DNA of 17,438 nucleotides from an uncultured Coriobacteriaceae bacterium (GCA_900539345.1 UQBS01000061.1:1-17438); one strand, 5' to 3'; positions 1-6,829 are shown, numbered from the stretch's first letter. Notes: a model not told the origin generated them from the letters alone. A program made the numbers and translations.

Positions 1-1
1 G

Positions 2-55
2 GTCAACGGCCGCATCGCCGGCCAGAAGGCCGCAGCCGCCGAGCCCGTCGCCTAA
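2..55 (+). CDS. C-terminal end of a FAD-dependent oxidoreductase (partial)
   Basis: Only the last 17 codons are in the window, ending in a double stop TAATAA at 53-58. The residues VNGRIAGQKAAAAEPVA match the usual tail of FAD_binding_2 / flavocytochrome c-type reductases, where a GRxAG segment forms the last helix of the FAD domain and is followed by an Ala-rich end. The function is inferred from this short tail and from the other flavoproteins in the window. A strong hairpin terminator lies about 50 bases downstream, so the gene appears to end its transcription unit. The substrate cannot be inferred. Confidence 0.55.
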   Translation, partial: VNGRIAGQKAAAAEPVA

Positions 56-82
56 TAACAGGCGTTAGGGCTCCGAGGGCTC

Positions 83-141
83 ACATAACCCACCCCCCCG
101 GGCGGGGCGTCGGCCTCACGGCCGGCGCCCCGTTATGTTTT
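83..141 (+). terminator. Rho-independent terminator after the first flavoprotein
   Basis: Positions 103-115 pair with 120-132 (13 bp, one G-T wobble) around the loop TCAC, followed by GTTATGTTTTC. An outer helix is also possible: ACATAAC at 83-89 is the exact complement of GTTATGT at 132-138. Position and orientation fit termination of the gene ending at 55. Confidence 0.75.
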
Positions 142-425
142 CTGTTCAGGGGCCGCGACCGCTTCTCCGACACCCCTCATTAGGGTTCGGGGAGATTATT
201 TTATGCAACGGCTATAAACAGCCCTCAGGCAAATCTGTGCAGCTAATTCCCATCAATTAACTCGCTTTTGCCGTGAAACCACCTGCAAAAACCAAAAGCA
301 AGGGCAACCCCGTCGATAGAATCCGAAGGAACATGAGCCGGTACGGCGCTTTTAACCGTAAGATGCAAGCACGCGCGACCCCCACCTTCAGCCCACATAT
401 CCACCGCGCCAGCCCCGCCCAACGC
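142..425. other. Intergenic stretch between two convergent flavoprotein genes
   Basis: No convincing gene is seen. Short open frames on both strands (257-466 and 273-500) are rich in Arg/Pro, lack ribosome binding sites and overlap the terminator, so they are not called. A possible second hairpin lies at about 166-197 (CCGA..TCGG outside a CCCT/AGGG stem) and is followed by TTATTTTATG. It could be a backup terminator for the plus-strand gene. Confidence 0.5.
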
Positions 426-474
426 AAAAAACGCCCCGCATGCAGGCCGTCAGGGGGTGGCCGCATGCGGGGCG
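426..474 (-). terminator. Strong rho-independent terminator for the FAD reductase at 520-2226
   Basis: The 12-base arms at 432-443 and 463-474 are perfectly complementary (CGCCCCGCATGC / GCATGCGGGGCG). A second GGCC/GGCC pairing sits inside the loop. On the minus strand the hairpin is followed by six T residues (A426-431 on the plus strand). It lies 46 bases past the stop of the minus-strand reductase gene, which it should terminate. Confidence 0.9.
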
Positions 475-519
475 CTCAAGCAGGGGGATGCCTTCTATAG
501 CAGGGCTTTCGTGCGGGGC

Positions 520-2226
520 TTACTCCACGCCGGCGAGCTTGCGGCCGACGAGGTAGCCCTGGGTGAGGGCGCGGCCGTGGCTGTTGCCAGGGACGTTGAT
601 GGGGTAGTCGATGGCGTAGGAGTCGCCGCCGGCGTTGCCGATCGCATACAGGCCGGGGATGGGGTTGCCCGCGGCGTCGAGGCACTGCAGGTTGGTGTCG
701 ATCTTGGCACCGCCGACGACCTCGAGCAGAACCGCGCCGACCTTGGAGGCGTAGAACGGCGGCTCGTCGATGGGGTAAAGCAGCGCGGGATTCTTGCAGA
801 AGTCCTCGTCGACGCCCTCGGCGCACAGGGCGTTGTAGCGCTCGACCGTGGCGGTCAGCTGCTCGGCAGGCACGCCGATCTTCTCGGCGAGCTCCTCAAG
901 GGTATCGGCCTTCTCGTAGGTGTAGCCCTCGTTATCGATGAGCGACTGCGTGTAGTAGTCGATGGTGGTCTGGTAATCCGACTCGCCCTTGTAGCGGAAC
1001 ATATCCCAGAACATGCCGCCGCCGTAGGGGAAGGAGGCCATGAGGTCCTCGGGCCAGCTGGAGTCGAAGATGGACCAGGCGCAGTCATCTGCCGTGTTCT
1101 GCATAATCTGCAGCGAGCGGGCCTGGACCCAGGTGCCCTCATTGAAGAAGCGCTCGCCCTTCTCGTTGACGTAGAGGAAGGGGCCCTCGAGCTGGTTCGA
1201 GCCGGGGTCAGCCCAGCGCTGGGGGTGCAGCATGGGCGGGAAGGGAGCGGACTGCATGGTGCCGCCGGCCCACAGGATCATCTTGTGGCCGTCGCCGGTG
1301 TTAGCTCCGACGGGCGTGTACACGCTCGGCACAGTGAGGGCCTCGGGGCAGTAGTAGCTGCACATCTCCTCGTCGCCAGCGATGTCACCCGTGGCGATGA
1401 CAACGCCCTTGGAAGCAACGATCTTCTTATAACCGTCGGCGTCGGACACGACGGCGCCCGTCACCGCGCCGGACTCGTCCTGCAGCAGGTATTCGGCCTT
1501 GGTGTTGAAGCGGAACTCAGCGCCGTTCTCGATGGCCTCGAGATGGCACACGTCAGCCGCGACGAAGGAGCCGCCAGGGATGGTGAGGTCGCTCTCGTCG
1601 GTGCCGCCCATGCAGACATAGCCGGGCTCGTCGGGAAGCAGCGGGTTGCGGCTGTAGCCGTCCCAGATGCCCATGGAGCAGTGATGCTTTTCGCCGGCCT
1701 CGCACAGCCAGTCGGCAGCCTCGCCGGAACGAGCCATGTACTGGGCGATGAGGGCCTCGTTGCAGCGGTTGCCGCAGGTCTGCATCCAGCGGAACTCAGC
1801 CGAGGGGATGTCGGTCACGGTGCCGTCCTCGAAGGAGACGGACAGCTTGGAGTTGATGGTGCCGGCACCGGCGCCGCGCTCGGAAACCTGGTCCATCTTC
1901 TCGACAACGATGACCTTCGCGCCGTTCTCAGCGGCGGCACGGGCGGCGCAGCAACCGGACAGACCAGCGCCGATGATGAGGACCTCGGTCTCGGCCGTGT
2001 CAACAATCTCGTCGTCGGCAACAGGCTCGGGAGCGGTCATGAACGCGGGCTTCTCGGAAGTAAAGCCAAAGACGGTGGCCGAGTCGATAGAAGCGTCGGC
2101 GGTCACGACGCCAGCGGCGGCCTGCTTCTCGACCTCGGCATGGGCGGTGCCGGCAACACCGGTGGCTGCAACGCCGGCAACTGCGGCGGCAGCGATTGCA
2201 TTGCGGCGGGTCATCTCAAGTGCCAT
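520..2226 (-). CDS. Tat-exported FAD-dependent oxidoreductase (FAD_binding_2 family)
   Basis: A 568-residue flavoprotein. The N-terminus has a twin-arginine signal (MTRRNAIAAAA at 5-15) with likely cleavage after the AHA at 28-30, so the enzyme is exported folded with its cofactor. The FAD dinucleotide motif GAGLSG is at 86-91, the second flavin strand VVIATGDIAG is near 275-284, and the family motif GERFFNE is at 357-363. The tail has YPINVPGNSHGRA, as in ketosteroid-dehydrogenase-like and gut reductase members. The fumarate-reductase motifs TTRD and NRLGGN are absent, as are FMN_bind and CXXCH haem motifs. It has 14 cysteines, including C151-x3-C155 and C289-x3-C293. The start is supported by AAGGAG six bases upstream. 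It is divergent from the LysR gene at 2617, which probably controls it. The reaction is likely reduction of an organic acceptor; the substrate is unknown. Confidence 0.9.
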   Translation of the reverse strand: MALEMTRRNAIAAAAVAGVAATGVAGTAHAEVEKQAAAGVVTADASIDSATVFGFTSEKPAFMTAPEPVADDEIVDTAETEVLIIGAGLSGCCAARAAAENGAKVIVVEKMDQVSERGAGAGTINSKLSVSFEDGTVTDIPSAEFRWMQTCGNRCNEALIAQYMARSGEAADWLCEAGEKHHCSMGIWDGYSRNPLLPDEPGYVCMGGTDESDLTIPGGSFVAADVCHLEAIENGAEFRFNTKAEYLLQDESGAVTGAVVSDADGYKKIVASKGVVIATGDIAGDEEMCSYYCPEALTVPSVYTPVGANTGDGHKMILWAGGTMQSAPFPPMLHPQRWADPGSNQLEGPFLYVNEKGERFFNEGTWVQARSLQIMQNTADDCAWSIFDSSWPEDLMASFPYGGGMFWDMFRYKGESDYQTTIDYYTQSLIDNEGYTYEKADTLEELAEKIGVPAEQLTATVERYNALCAEGVDEDFCKNPALLYPIDEPPFYASKVGAVLLEVVGGAKIDTNLQCLDAAGNPIPGLYAIGNAGGDSYAIDYPINVPGNSHGRALTQGYLVGRKLAGVE

Positions 2227-2616
2227 TGAAATCTCCTTCGCATCTCATACGATACCTGCGCCGGTTCCCCCTTGGACCCGACGACTGATTGCATAGTACG
2301 AAGGGGATGTGAAGCCAGCCCGGCATCACGGGCTTGAGGATTTGAAAACCTCGAGCCTCGGGAAACACGGACTTTAAAAATCGAAAGCAGCTGTTTCCGC
2401 TGGTGCGGAATAAGCCGAGAAAGACGCAGGATAGGCCCGCAGCGGCGTGCTCGCCGCAGCTCTCCGCCCGCTTCTTGCCCCGCAGTGGCGTGCTCGTCGC
2501 AGCTCTCCGCCCACTTCTCCCCTATGCGCCAGCTCGCACTTTGCCGTCCATACGAGGTAGAATGCGCGCATAAGGCCAGCACGGCGCCGCTTCGGCATCA
2601 AGGGGGATGCACAAGC
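2227..2616. promoter_or_regulatory. Divergent control region between the FAD reductase and its LysR regulator
   Basis: This 390-bp gap separates two divergent genes and should hold both promoters. It contains a dyad AGCCCG-N6-CGGGCT at 2317-2334 on the reductase side. It also holds a 43-bp tandem repeat (listed separately) and a TAGAAT hexamer at 2558-2563 that could be the -10 of the LysR gene, though no good -35 is seen. LysR proteins usually bind such gaps to control the divergent gene and themselves; the exact site cannot be fixed from the sequence. The region downstream of 2430 is unusually rich in CGCC/GCTC words. Confidence 0.55.
2436..2521. repeat. 43-bp direct tandem repeat, two imperfect copies
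   Basis: Copy one starts at 2436 and copy two at 2479. Both read CCCGCAGYGGCGTGCTCGYC, followed by GCAGCTCTCCGCCCRCTTCT, with only a few substitutions. The unit is in the control gap upstream of the LysR gene and contains no gene. It could be a duplicated binding site or a genome-wide interspersed repeat; one window cannot distinguish these. Confidence 0.8.
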
Positions 2617-3501
2617 ATGGACACCAAAGCGTTCTCGTACTTCGCAGCGCTCCAACGCCAGCACAGCCTGGCGCGGGCCGCGAAAGACCTCGGGATCACT
2701 CCCCAGGGCTTGGGCGGGGCGATGCGCAGGCTCGAACAGGAACTCGGCGTGCATCTGTGGAGCGGGGCGCCGGGCACCTCTCCCCTCACCGAGCACGGAA
2801 AGCTTTTCCTCACCTATGCCGAAGGGTTCGAGCGCGACCTCGGCGAGCTGCGCCGGGGCCTCGACGCCATCACCGCGCACGCAAGCAACGTCATTCGCCT
2901 GGGCTGCTCGGTGGGCCTTCTGGGGTACCTGGGAGAAGACGTCATCGAGACCTTCAATCGCAACTCGGCAAACTGCCAGGTAGTGGCCTGCGAGGAGCTG
3001 CCCGACGTGGAATGCGCCCGCCATCTGGCCGAAGGCGACTACAACTTCGCCCTGCTCGTGAACCCGGTGTCCGAGGCATTCGAGGCAACGCCGCTCGTGG
3101 ACGACTACCAGTTCTTCTGGGTCAACCGCACCGACCCCCTCGCACGCCGCGACGACATCGCCCTGTCCGACCTGAAGGGGCGCACCGTGCTCATGATGGG
3201 CGACGACTACCAAAACACCGGCCTGCTCATCCAAATGCTCGCGCAGCGGCACATCGACTGCGACATCCGTTTCACCGGCGAGATGATCCGCGTCTACGAG
3301 TACGCCCGCGCCGGCAAAGCCCTCGGCCTCACCTGCCGCAACCACATCGAGGCTACCGCAGAGTCCGAGAAGACCGTGGGCGTCCCCGTGAAGGAGCTGC
3401 CGTGGGGCTTCTCCATCTGCTGGCGCCGCGACACCGTGCCCACCGAGGCCCAGCAGTGGTTCCTCACCTACATGCGCTCCTTGCGCAGGTCGTATAGGTA
3501 G
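2617..3501 (+). CDS. LysR-family transcriptional regulator
   Basis: A 294-residue regulator of normal LysR length. Residues 1-60 form the winged helix-turn-helix (AFSYFAALQRQHSLARAAKD, then RRLEQELGVHLW). The rest is the two-lobed effector-binding domain beginning at about residue 90 (IRLGCSVG). The ATG at 2617 is chosen over the in-frame ATG at 2485 because the LysR HTH begins exactly there and AGGGGG lies at 2601-2606. The 44 upstream codons would run through the 43-bp repeats. The gene is divergent from the FAD reductase at 520-2226, so it most likely senses that enzyme's substrate or product. The sensing domain gives no clue to the ligand. Confidence 0.92.
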   Translation: MDTKAFSYFAALQRQHSLARAAKDLGITPQGLGGAMRRLEQELGVHLWSGAPGTSPLTEHGKLFLTYAEGFERDLGELRRGLDAITAHASNVIRLGCSVGLLGYLGEDVIETFNRNSANCQVVACEELPDVECARHLAEGDYNFALLVNPVSEAFEATPLVDDYQFFWVNRTDPLARRDDIALSDLKGRTVLMMGDDYQNTGLLIQMLAQRHIDCDIRFTGEMIRVYEYARAGKALGLTCRNHIEATAESEKTVGVPVKELPWGFSICWRRDTVPTEAQQWFLTYMRSLRRSYR

Positions 3502-3562
3502 AGGAGGGGGCGGGGCGAGGGTTTCATCATTCGCTCGTCATTTGAGGCAGGGGCTGAAGGGC

Positions 3563-3813
3563 ATGGAAATTCGCCAACTCGAATATTTTGTCGCCGTCGC
3601 GGAGATGGGCGGATTCACTCGCGCGGCTGAGGTGTGTCACGTCGTCCAGACAACGGTCAGCCACGCGGTTGCGACGCTCGAGCGCGAGCTGGGCGTGCGC
3701 CTGCTCGACCGAACCGGCCGCACGCACGGCAGCGGGGCCCGTTTTGTGGCGAACTGGAATACGCGCCTGACCGCCAGGGCAAGCGCCCCGCTCCCGGTGG
3801 CCGTGGCAACCTT
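3563..3813 (+). pseudogene. Decayed LysR-family regulator, N-terminal HTH only
   Basis: From the ATG at 3563 the first 55 or so residues are a classic LysR HTH (MEIRQLEYFVAVAEMGGFTR ... ERELGVRLLDRTGRT). After DRTGRT the frame loses family similarity. It is regained in another frame as FCGELEYAPDRQGK near 3742-3783, where LysR proteins have GxxFxxELE. The gap between the two is also two to three codons too short, so a small deletion with a frame change has occurred. The whole effector domain (about 200 residues) is missing, and the minus-strand ATPase gene begins its tail 60 bases on. A short DNA-binding-only product of the first frame (to 3904) is possible but unlikely. Confidence 0.75.
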
Positions 3814-3870
3814 TCTGTCATTCCTTTCCGAGCATCCCCTCGGCCACCCAGGTTCCCGCCGGCACCTCCG

Positions 3871-5175
3871 CTACTTCCCCAGCAGTCGAATCGGAATCGC
3901 GTAGATGCCGTCCTCCACCATGCGCGCGTACTCGCCGTTGCCGGTGATGACGGCCATGAACTCGGGAGCGCGCGTGCGGGAGCGGGGGTTCGAGCACAGC
4001 TTGTCACGCATGCGCCGCAGACTCGCCACGCCATCGGGCACCTTGTCCTCGCTCACCTTGAACTCAAAGGCGGCCCAGCGGCCGTCGGCGAGTTGGACAA
4101 CGGCATCGGCTTCGAGGCCCGCGTCATCGCGGTAGTAGCGCACAGGGACGTCATCGAGCAGATCGAGGACCCGGGCATAGACCGAAAGGTCCCGGATGAC
4201 GAGGTTCTCGAAAACGAGGCCGAAGGTCCGCCAATCATCGAGCAAGGCTGTGGGTGACATGCCGAGCAGGGCACATGCCAGACTCGGGTCGGCCAGGTAG
4301 CGTTTGGGCTTGACGGTGAATCGCTTCTTGTCGCGCGCCGGCGGCGCCCACCCGGGAACCTCCTCGACAATGTAGAGTCCCCTGAGAGCAGCGATGTAGG
4401 CGCGGACCTTCTCCTCGTCGATGACGGCAGTGGGGTCCTCCTCGGCACCGAACATGTCGGAGATAATCGTCTTGTAGGTGGTTGACTGCCCCAGATTGCG
4501 AGCCAAAGAAGACGCCAAGCGACGCGCGAGATCAGGCTCCAGCCCGAGGGCCGGCACACTCACCCCGAATGTCGTGGTGAGGTAATCGCGGGCAATGAGC
4601 TGGGCGGATGCGACGTCGAGGTCCAGCGCCTCGGGCCATCCGCCCCTGCAGGCCGCCTCCACCAGACCCATGGTGTCCTTCGCGCAGGCCGCCGGCGTGA
4701 ACCTTCCTTCGAAGAGACCGGCCAAACTTACCGCGCCCGTAGACTCGCCCGACTCAGACAGACTCATGGGATGCATACGAATGCGGCCGATGCGACCCGC
4801 CCCGCTGTGCACCGGTCCCTCTTCCCCCTTTCGCATCGCAGGGGTGGACGAGCCCGTCAGAATGAATGCCCCACGCACGCCGCGCGCCCGGTCTACCTCA
4901 TGCCTTGCAGCGTCCCAAATCTGAGGGACGCGCTGCCACTCGTCCACAACGTGGGGACGCGCGCCCAGGAGCATCATCGATGGGTCTGCCCTTGCCAAGC
5001 CAAGGCTCTCGTCAACATAGGACACCGAGGCCCCGTGCTCGAGTGCCGTCCACGTCTTGCCGCACCACTTGGTGCCTGCGATTTCGACCGCACCGAACAC
5101 TTTGAGGTACCGCTCGACCTGCTCGTCGACCACGCGCGGCATGTATCCTACAGGCTTCTCGAATTCATCGGCCAT
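3871..5175 (-). CDS. AAA ATPase with DUF4143 C-terminal domain (COG1373 type)
   Basis: A 434-residue protein of the usual length for this family. The N-terminal AAA domain has a Walker A AGTKWCGKT (33-41), a Walker B HVVDEW (75-80) and a sensor-like LTGSS (107-111). The C-terminal DUF4143 half has FENLVIRDL (322-330), then GLEAD (353-357) and FEFK (370-373). That is a PD-(D/E)xK-like arrangement with its acidic residues and lysine present. The family is widespread, often horizontally moved and of unknown cellular role. The start is supported by GGGAGGGAG seven bases or so upstream. Four 23-bp-spaced repeats lie immediately upstream of the start. No partner gene is co-transcribed, and the gene lies antisense to the end of the LysR remnant. 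Confidence 0.92.
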   Translation of the reverse strand: MADEFEKPVGYMPRVVDEQVERYLKVFGAVEIAGTKWCGKTWTALEHGASVSYVDESLGLARADPSMMLLGARPHVVDEWQRVPQIWDAARHEVDRARGVRGAFILTGSSTPAMRKGEEGPVHSGAGRIGRIRMHPMSLSESGESTGAVSLAGLFEGRFTPAACAKDTMGLVEAACRGGWPEALDLDVASAQLIARDYLTTTFGVSVPALGLEPDLARRLASSLARNLGQSTTYKTIISDMFGAEEDPTAVIDEEKVRAYIAALRGLYIVEEVPGWAPPARDKKRFTVKPKRYLADPSLACALLGMSPTALLDDWRTFGLVFENLVIRDLSVYARVLDLLDDVPVRYYRDDAGLEADAVVQLADGRWAAFEFKVSEDKVPDGVASLRRMRDKLCSNPRSRTRAPEFMAVITGNGEYARMVEDGIYAIPIRLLGK

Positions 5176-5214
5176 CCTGTGCTCCCTCCCTCGTTTTGTG
5201 AGAGAGTCTACTGC

Positions 5215-5297
5215 ATTCGGATTTTCCTGTCATTTAAATTCGGATTTTCCTAAACATTGAGTTCGGATTTTCCTTATCTCTAGATTCGGATTTTCCT
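5215..5297 (-). repeat. Four 14-bp direct repeats at exact 23-bp period upstream of the AAA ATPase
   Basis: The plus-strand unit ATTCGGATTTTCCT occurs at 5215-5228, 5238-5251, 5261-5274 (first base G instead of A) and 5284-5297. In the direction of the ATPase gene it reads AGGAAAATCCGAAT. Starts are exactly 23 bases apart and the 9-base spacers are unrelated (GTCATTTAA, AAACATTGA, TATCTCTAG). The nearest copy is 40 bases before the ATPase ATG, so promoter and repeats must overlap. This looks like a cooperative protein-binding array (operator or iteron-like). Confidence 0.9.
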
Positions 5298-5845
5298 GAG
5301 CACCCGACCATCAAGGGCTCGGAGCCCGATAAGAGAACCAGTATCCTTTATAAACACGAGGTCAGCTCAAGAGTCCCCAGCGATACTGGCCGTTCCTTTC
5401 AGAATGCCTGCGAGGTGGCAAGCAATATATGCCGACATCCCCCGCCAAGAGAATTCGAGGGGCTGCGAGCTAATGGGTCACTTTCACTTGCGACGACGAA
5501 AGGCTTCGTCAGACGAACAACAACCCCGCCTGGCACAAGCCCGTCCAATCGTGCGAGCCACAGGTTGACAAATCCAACGGCATGGCAGCCTTTTCCCTCG
5601 AAAAACGTTGCATACCTCAACCCATAGCTCGCAAACCAGGCTCAGATGCCCCTTTGCCACAAGCCAAGCGATATAAGCGCAAATTGCATTGATCTGTTAA
5701 CGCCGCCAATATGTCTAAGCATACATTGACACCGGTTTTGCCGAGACAGCTCTCAGATCTATGCTTACGGCGGGGGCAACACGTACAGCGGCTCGTCGAG
5801 CTGGAGCCGTTCGTGCGCACTTGAGGGGCAGCCCCAATCCCGGCC
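5298..5845. other. Non-coding stretch upstream of the ATPase repeat array
   Basis: No gene is called in these roughly 550 bases. Small inverted repeats are visible: GGGCT-CGG-AGCCC at 5315-5327, and CCAGTATC at 5338-5345 paired with GATACTGG at 5382-5389. Open frames of 70-80 codons exist on both strands (for example 5399-5620 minus), but they lack clear ribosome binding sites and recognisable domains. Base composition is more AT-rich than the flanking genes around 5200-5700, as expected for old non-coding or transferred DNA. Confidence 0.5.
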
Positions 5846-5950
5846 ATGTGCATGCCCGCCATCGCCTTCGGCGACGAGCTGCAAATGTGGGCCTACCTCT
5901 CCGGCAAGACCGCCGGTGAGAAGACCAAGGAGTACCTCGAGACGCTGTAG
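5846..5950 (+). pseudogene. Possible C-terminal remnant of an unidentified gene
   Basis: The frame ending at TAG 5948-5950 encodes AIAFGDELQMWAYLSGKTAG and then EKTKEYLETL. Codons are almost all G/C-ending (GCC ATC GCC TTC GGC GAC GAG CTG), which matches the real genes of the window and not the surrounding non-coding DNA. An in-frame TGA at 5822-5824 separates it from a possible upstream extension (VQRLVELEPFVRT), and no ribosome binding site precedes the ATG at 5846. I do not recognise the family. It may be the end of a gene whose front has been lost. Confidence 0.35.
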
Positions 5951-6011
5951 GCCGAGACCGGGAACCTTTCGCCCCCCCCTTCACCGACGGGCCCTGCTGC
6001 CGCGCGCACGC

Positions 6012-6320
6012 TCAGCAATCGGAGAACAGCGACCTGGGATTCATCCGCTGGTGCTCTATCGAGAACACGCTTACGGTCTTAGCCTGCTCGTCCACTGCGT
6101 AATACAGCGTGAAGGAAGTCCCAGGAACCGTGATGTAGCGGCATTCCATCGGCGGACGCGCCGCCTCATAGTATGGGTCATACACCGCTCCGGCCTCTGG
6201 GAACGACGCGAGAATCGTACGGTACGAATCGACGCGATCATAGGCTTTGCGTGTCTGGATCTCGGTGCGCATGAACTCAAGCACGCTCTTGGCATAGCGA
6301 ACCTTGTAGTCCGCCCCCAT
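6012..6320 (-). CDS. RelE/ParE-like toxin of a type II toxin-antitoxin pair
   Basis: A 102-residue basic protein. It has the layout of the RelE/ParE fold: two N-terminal helices (VRYAKSVLEFMRTEIQTRKA), then a C-terminal sheet (CRYITVPGTSFTLYYAVDEQ, then TVSVFSIEHQRMNP). In this superfamily the toxin is an mRNA interferase acting on the ribosome or a gyrase poison; the sequence does not settle which. The ATG lies two bases after the antitoxin stop, so the pair is translationally coupled. The assignment rests on fold-like pattern and gene order more than on catalytic residues. Confidence 0.75.
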   Translation of the reverse strand: MGADYKVRYAKSVLEFMRTEIQTRKAYDRVDSYRTILASFPEAGAVYDPYYEAARPPMECRYITVPGTSFTLYYAVDEQAKTVSVFSIEHQRMNPRSLFSDC

Positions 6321-6322
6321 CG

Positions 6323-6613
6323 CTACAGCCAGCCTTTTTCTGCCCGAATCAAACGATCGGCCTCATCTGCGTCGATGAAATCGCCCTCGGAGAATTCCTC
6401 GATTCCGCGCATAATGCCGCAATACGTGCGCATCTCCTGCTCGCGCAGCTCATTGCGAAAGTCCATCGCCTCGTCAAACGCGGCGGCATCCATAACGACG
6501 ACGCACGCCGAACCATTGCGCGTGAGATATATGGGCTCCTTCGTCTCGGCGAGAGAGTCGATGATGCTTGCCTGGTTGCGGGTGAAATCCGAAAGCGGCC
6601 TGATGGCGGGCAT
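6323..6613 (-). CDS. Phd/YefM-type antitoxin
   Basis: A 96-residue protein beginning MPAIRPLSDFTRN, with the Phd/YefM DNA-binding pattern IIDSLAETKEPIYLTRNGSA followed by CVVVMDAAAFDEAM. The C-terminal half is helical and acidic, as expected for the toxin-wrapping segment. The ATG at 6613 is chosen over one at 6700 because AAGGAGG sits five bases before it and the Phd domain starts there. The extra upstream codons would overlap the promoter. Antitoxins of this family neutralise the downstream toxin and repress their own promoter, which fits the dyad over the -10 element at 6642-6659. Confidence 0.88.
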   Translation of the reverse strand: MPAIRPLSDFTRNQASIIDSLAETKEPIYLTRNGSACVVVMDAAAFDEAMDFRNELREQEMRTYCGIMRGIEEFSEGDFIDADEADRLIRAEKGWL

Positions 6614-6641
6614 TTCGTCCTCCTTACATAGACAGTAAGTT

Positions 6642-6678
6642 TGCAGCAAATATACTGCACTAATATTGCGGAGGTCAA
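6642..6678 (-). promoter_or_regulatory. Promoter and likely autoregulatory operator of the toxin-antitoxin pair
   Basis: On the minus strand TTGACC (6673-6678) and TATATT (6649-6654) are separated by 18 bases, a near-consensus sigma-70 promoter. It is 35 bases before the antitoxin ATG. The inverted repeat TGCAG-N8-CTGCA at 6642-6659 covers the -10 element, where a repressing antitoxin-toxin complex would be expected to bind. Confidence 0.7.
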
Positions 6679-6809
6679 CAAGCCCGATGCCGAAATGCAC
6701 AGCCCCGGCCGTGTCCTAAAACCTTACCGCAGCGCCCACTTCCACGCAGGCACGATGGCCACCCAGGCACCCCGTCTCCCGCCCATCATCCGCTCGGCTA
6801 TACTCACAG

Positions 6810-6829
6810 AAACATGTCCTGTTTATACG
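6810..6829 (+). promoter_or_regulatory. Candidate operator/promoter of the MerR-type regulator
   Basis: The dyad AAACA-N5-TGTTT occupies 6810-6824. It abuts TATACG at 6824-6829, and another -10-like TATACT is at 6799-6804. The dyad covers the upstream ATG at 6814, which argues for translation from the GTG at 6862. No clear -35 box is seen, so this is tentative. Confidence 0.35.

Noticed and set aside
457..2229. Long plus-strand open frame of 590 codons opposite the FAD reductase
   Set aside because: It is the antisense mirror of the minus-strand reductase gene. It is rich in Val/Gly/Ala/Asp, has no domain or ribosome binding site, and runs through the terminator hairpin.
2485..2616. N-terminal extension of the LysR gene from the ATG at 2485
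   Set aside because: The LysR HTH begins at 2617 with a ribosome binding site at 2601-2606, and the extension translates the tandem repeat.
2374..3345. Minus-strand open frame of 323 codons opposite the LysR gene
   Set aside because: It is the mirror frame of a clear LysR regulator, with no recognisable domain, and it also runs through the 43-bp tandem repeats.
5215..5297. CRISPR array made by the four repeats
   Set aside because: Units are only 14 bp and spacers only 9 bp, with no cas genes nearby; these are protein-site dimensions, not CRISPR dimensions.
5399..5627. Small open frames of 70-73 codons on both strands
   Set aside because: No ribosome binding site, no recognisable domain and codon use unlike the real genes; the two frames simply overlap on opposite strands.
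6799..6804. TATACT as the -10 box of the MerR-type gene
   Set aside because: No -35 element at the right distance, and transcription from it would start about at the ATG at 6814, giving a leaderless message; kept only as an alternative.
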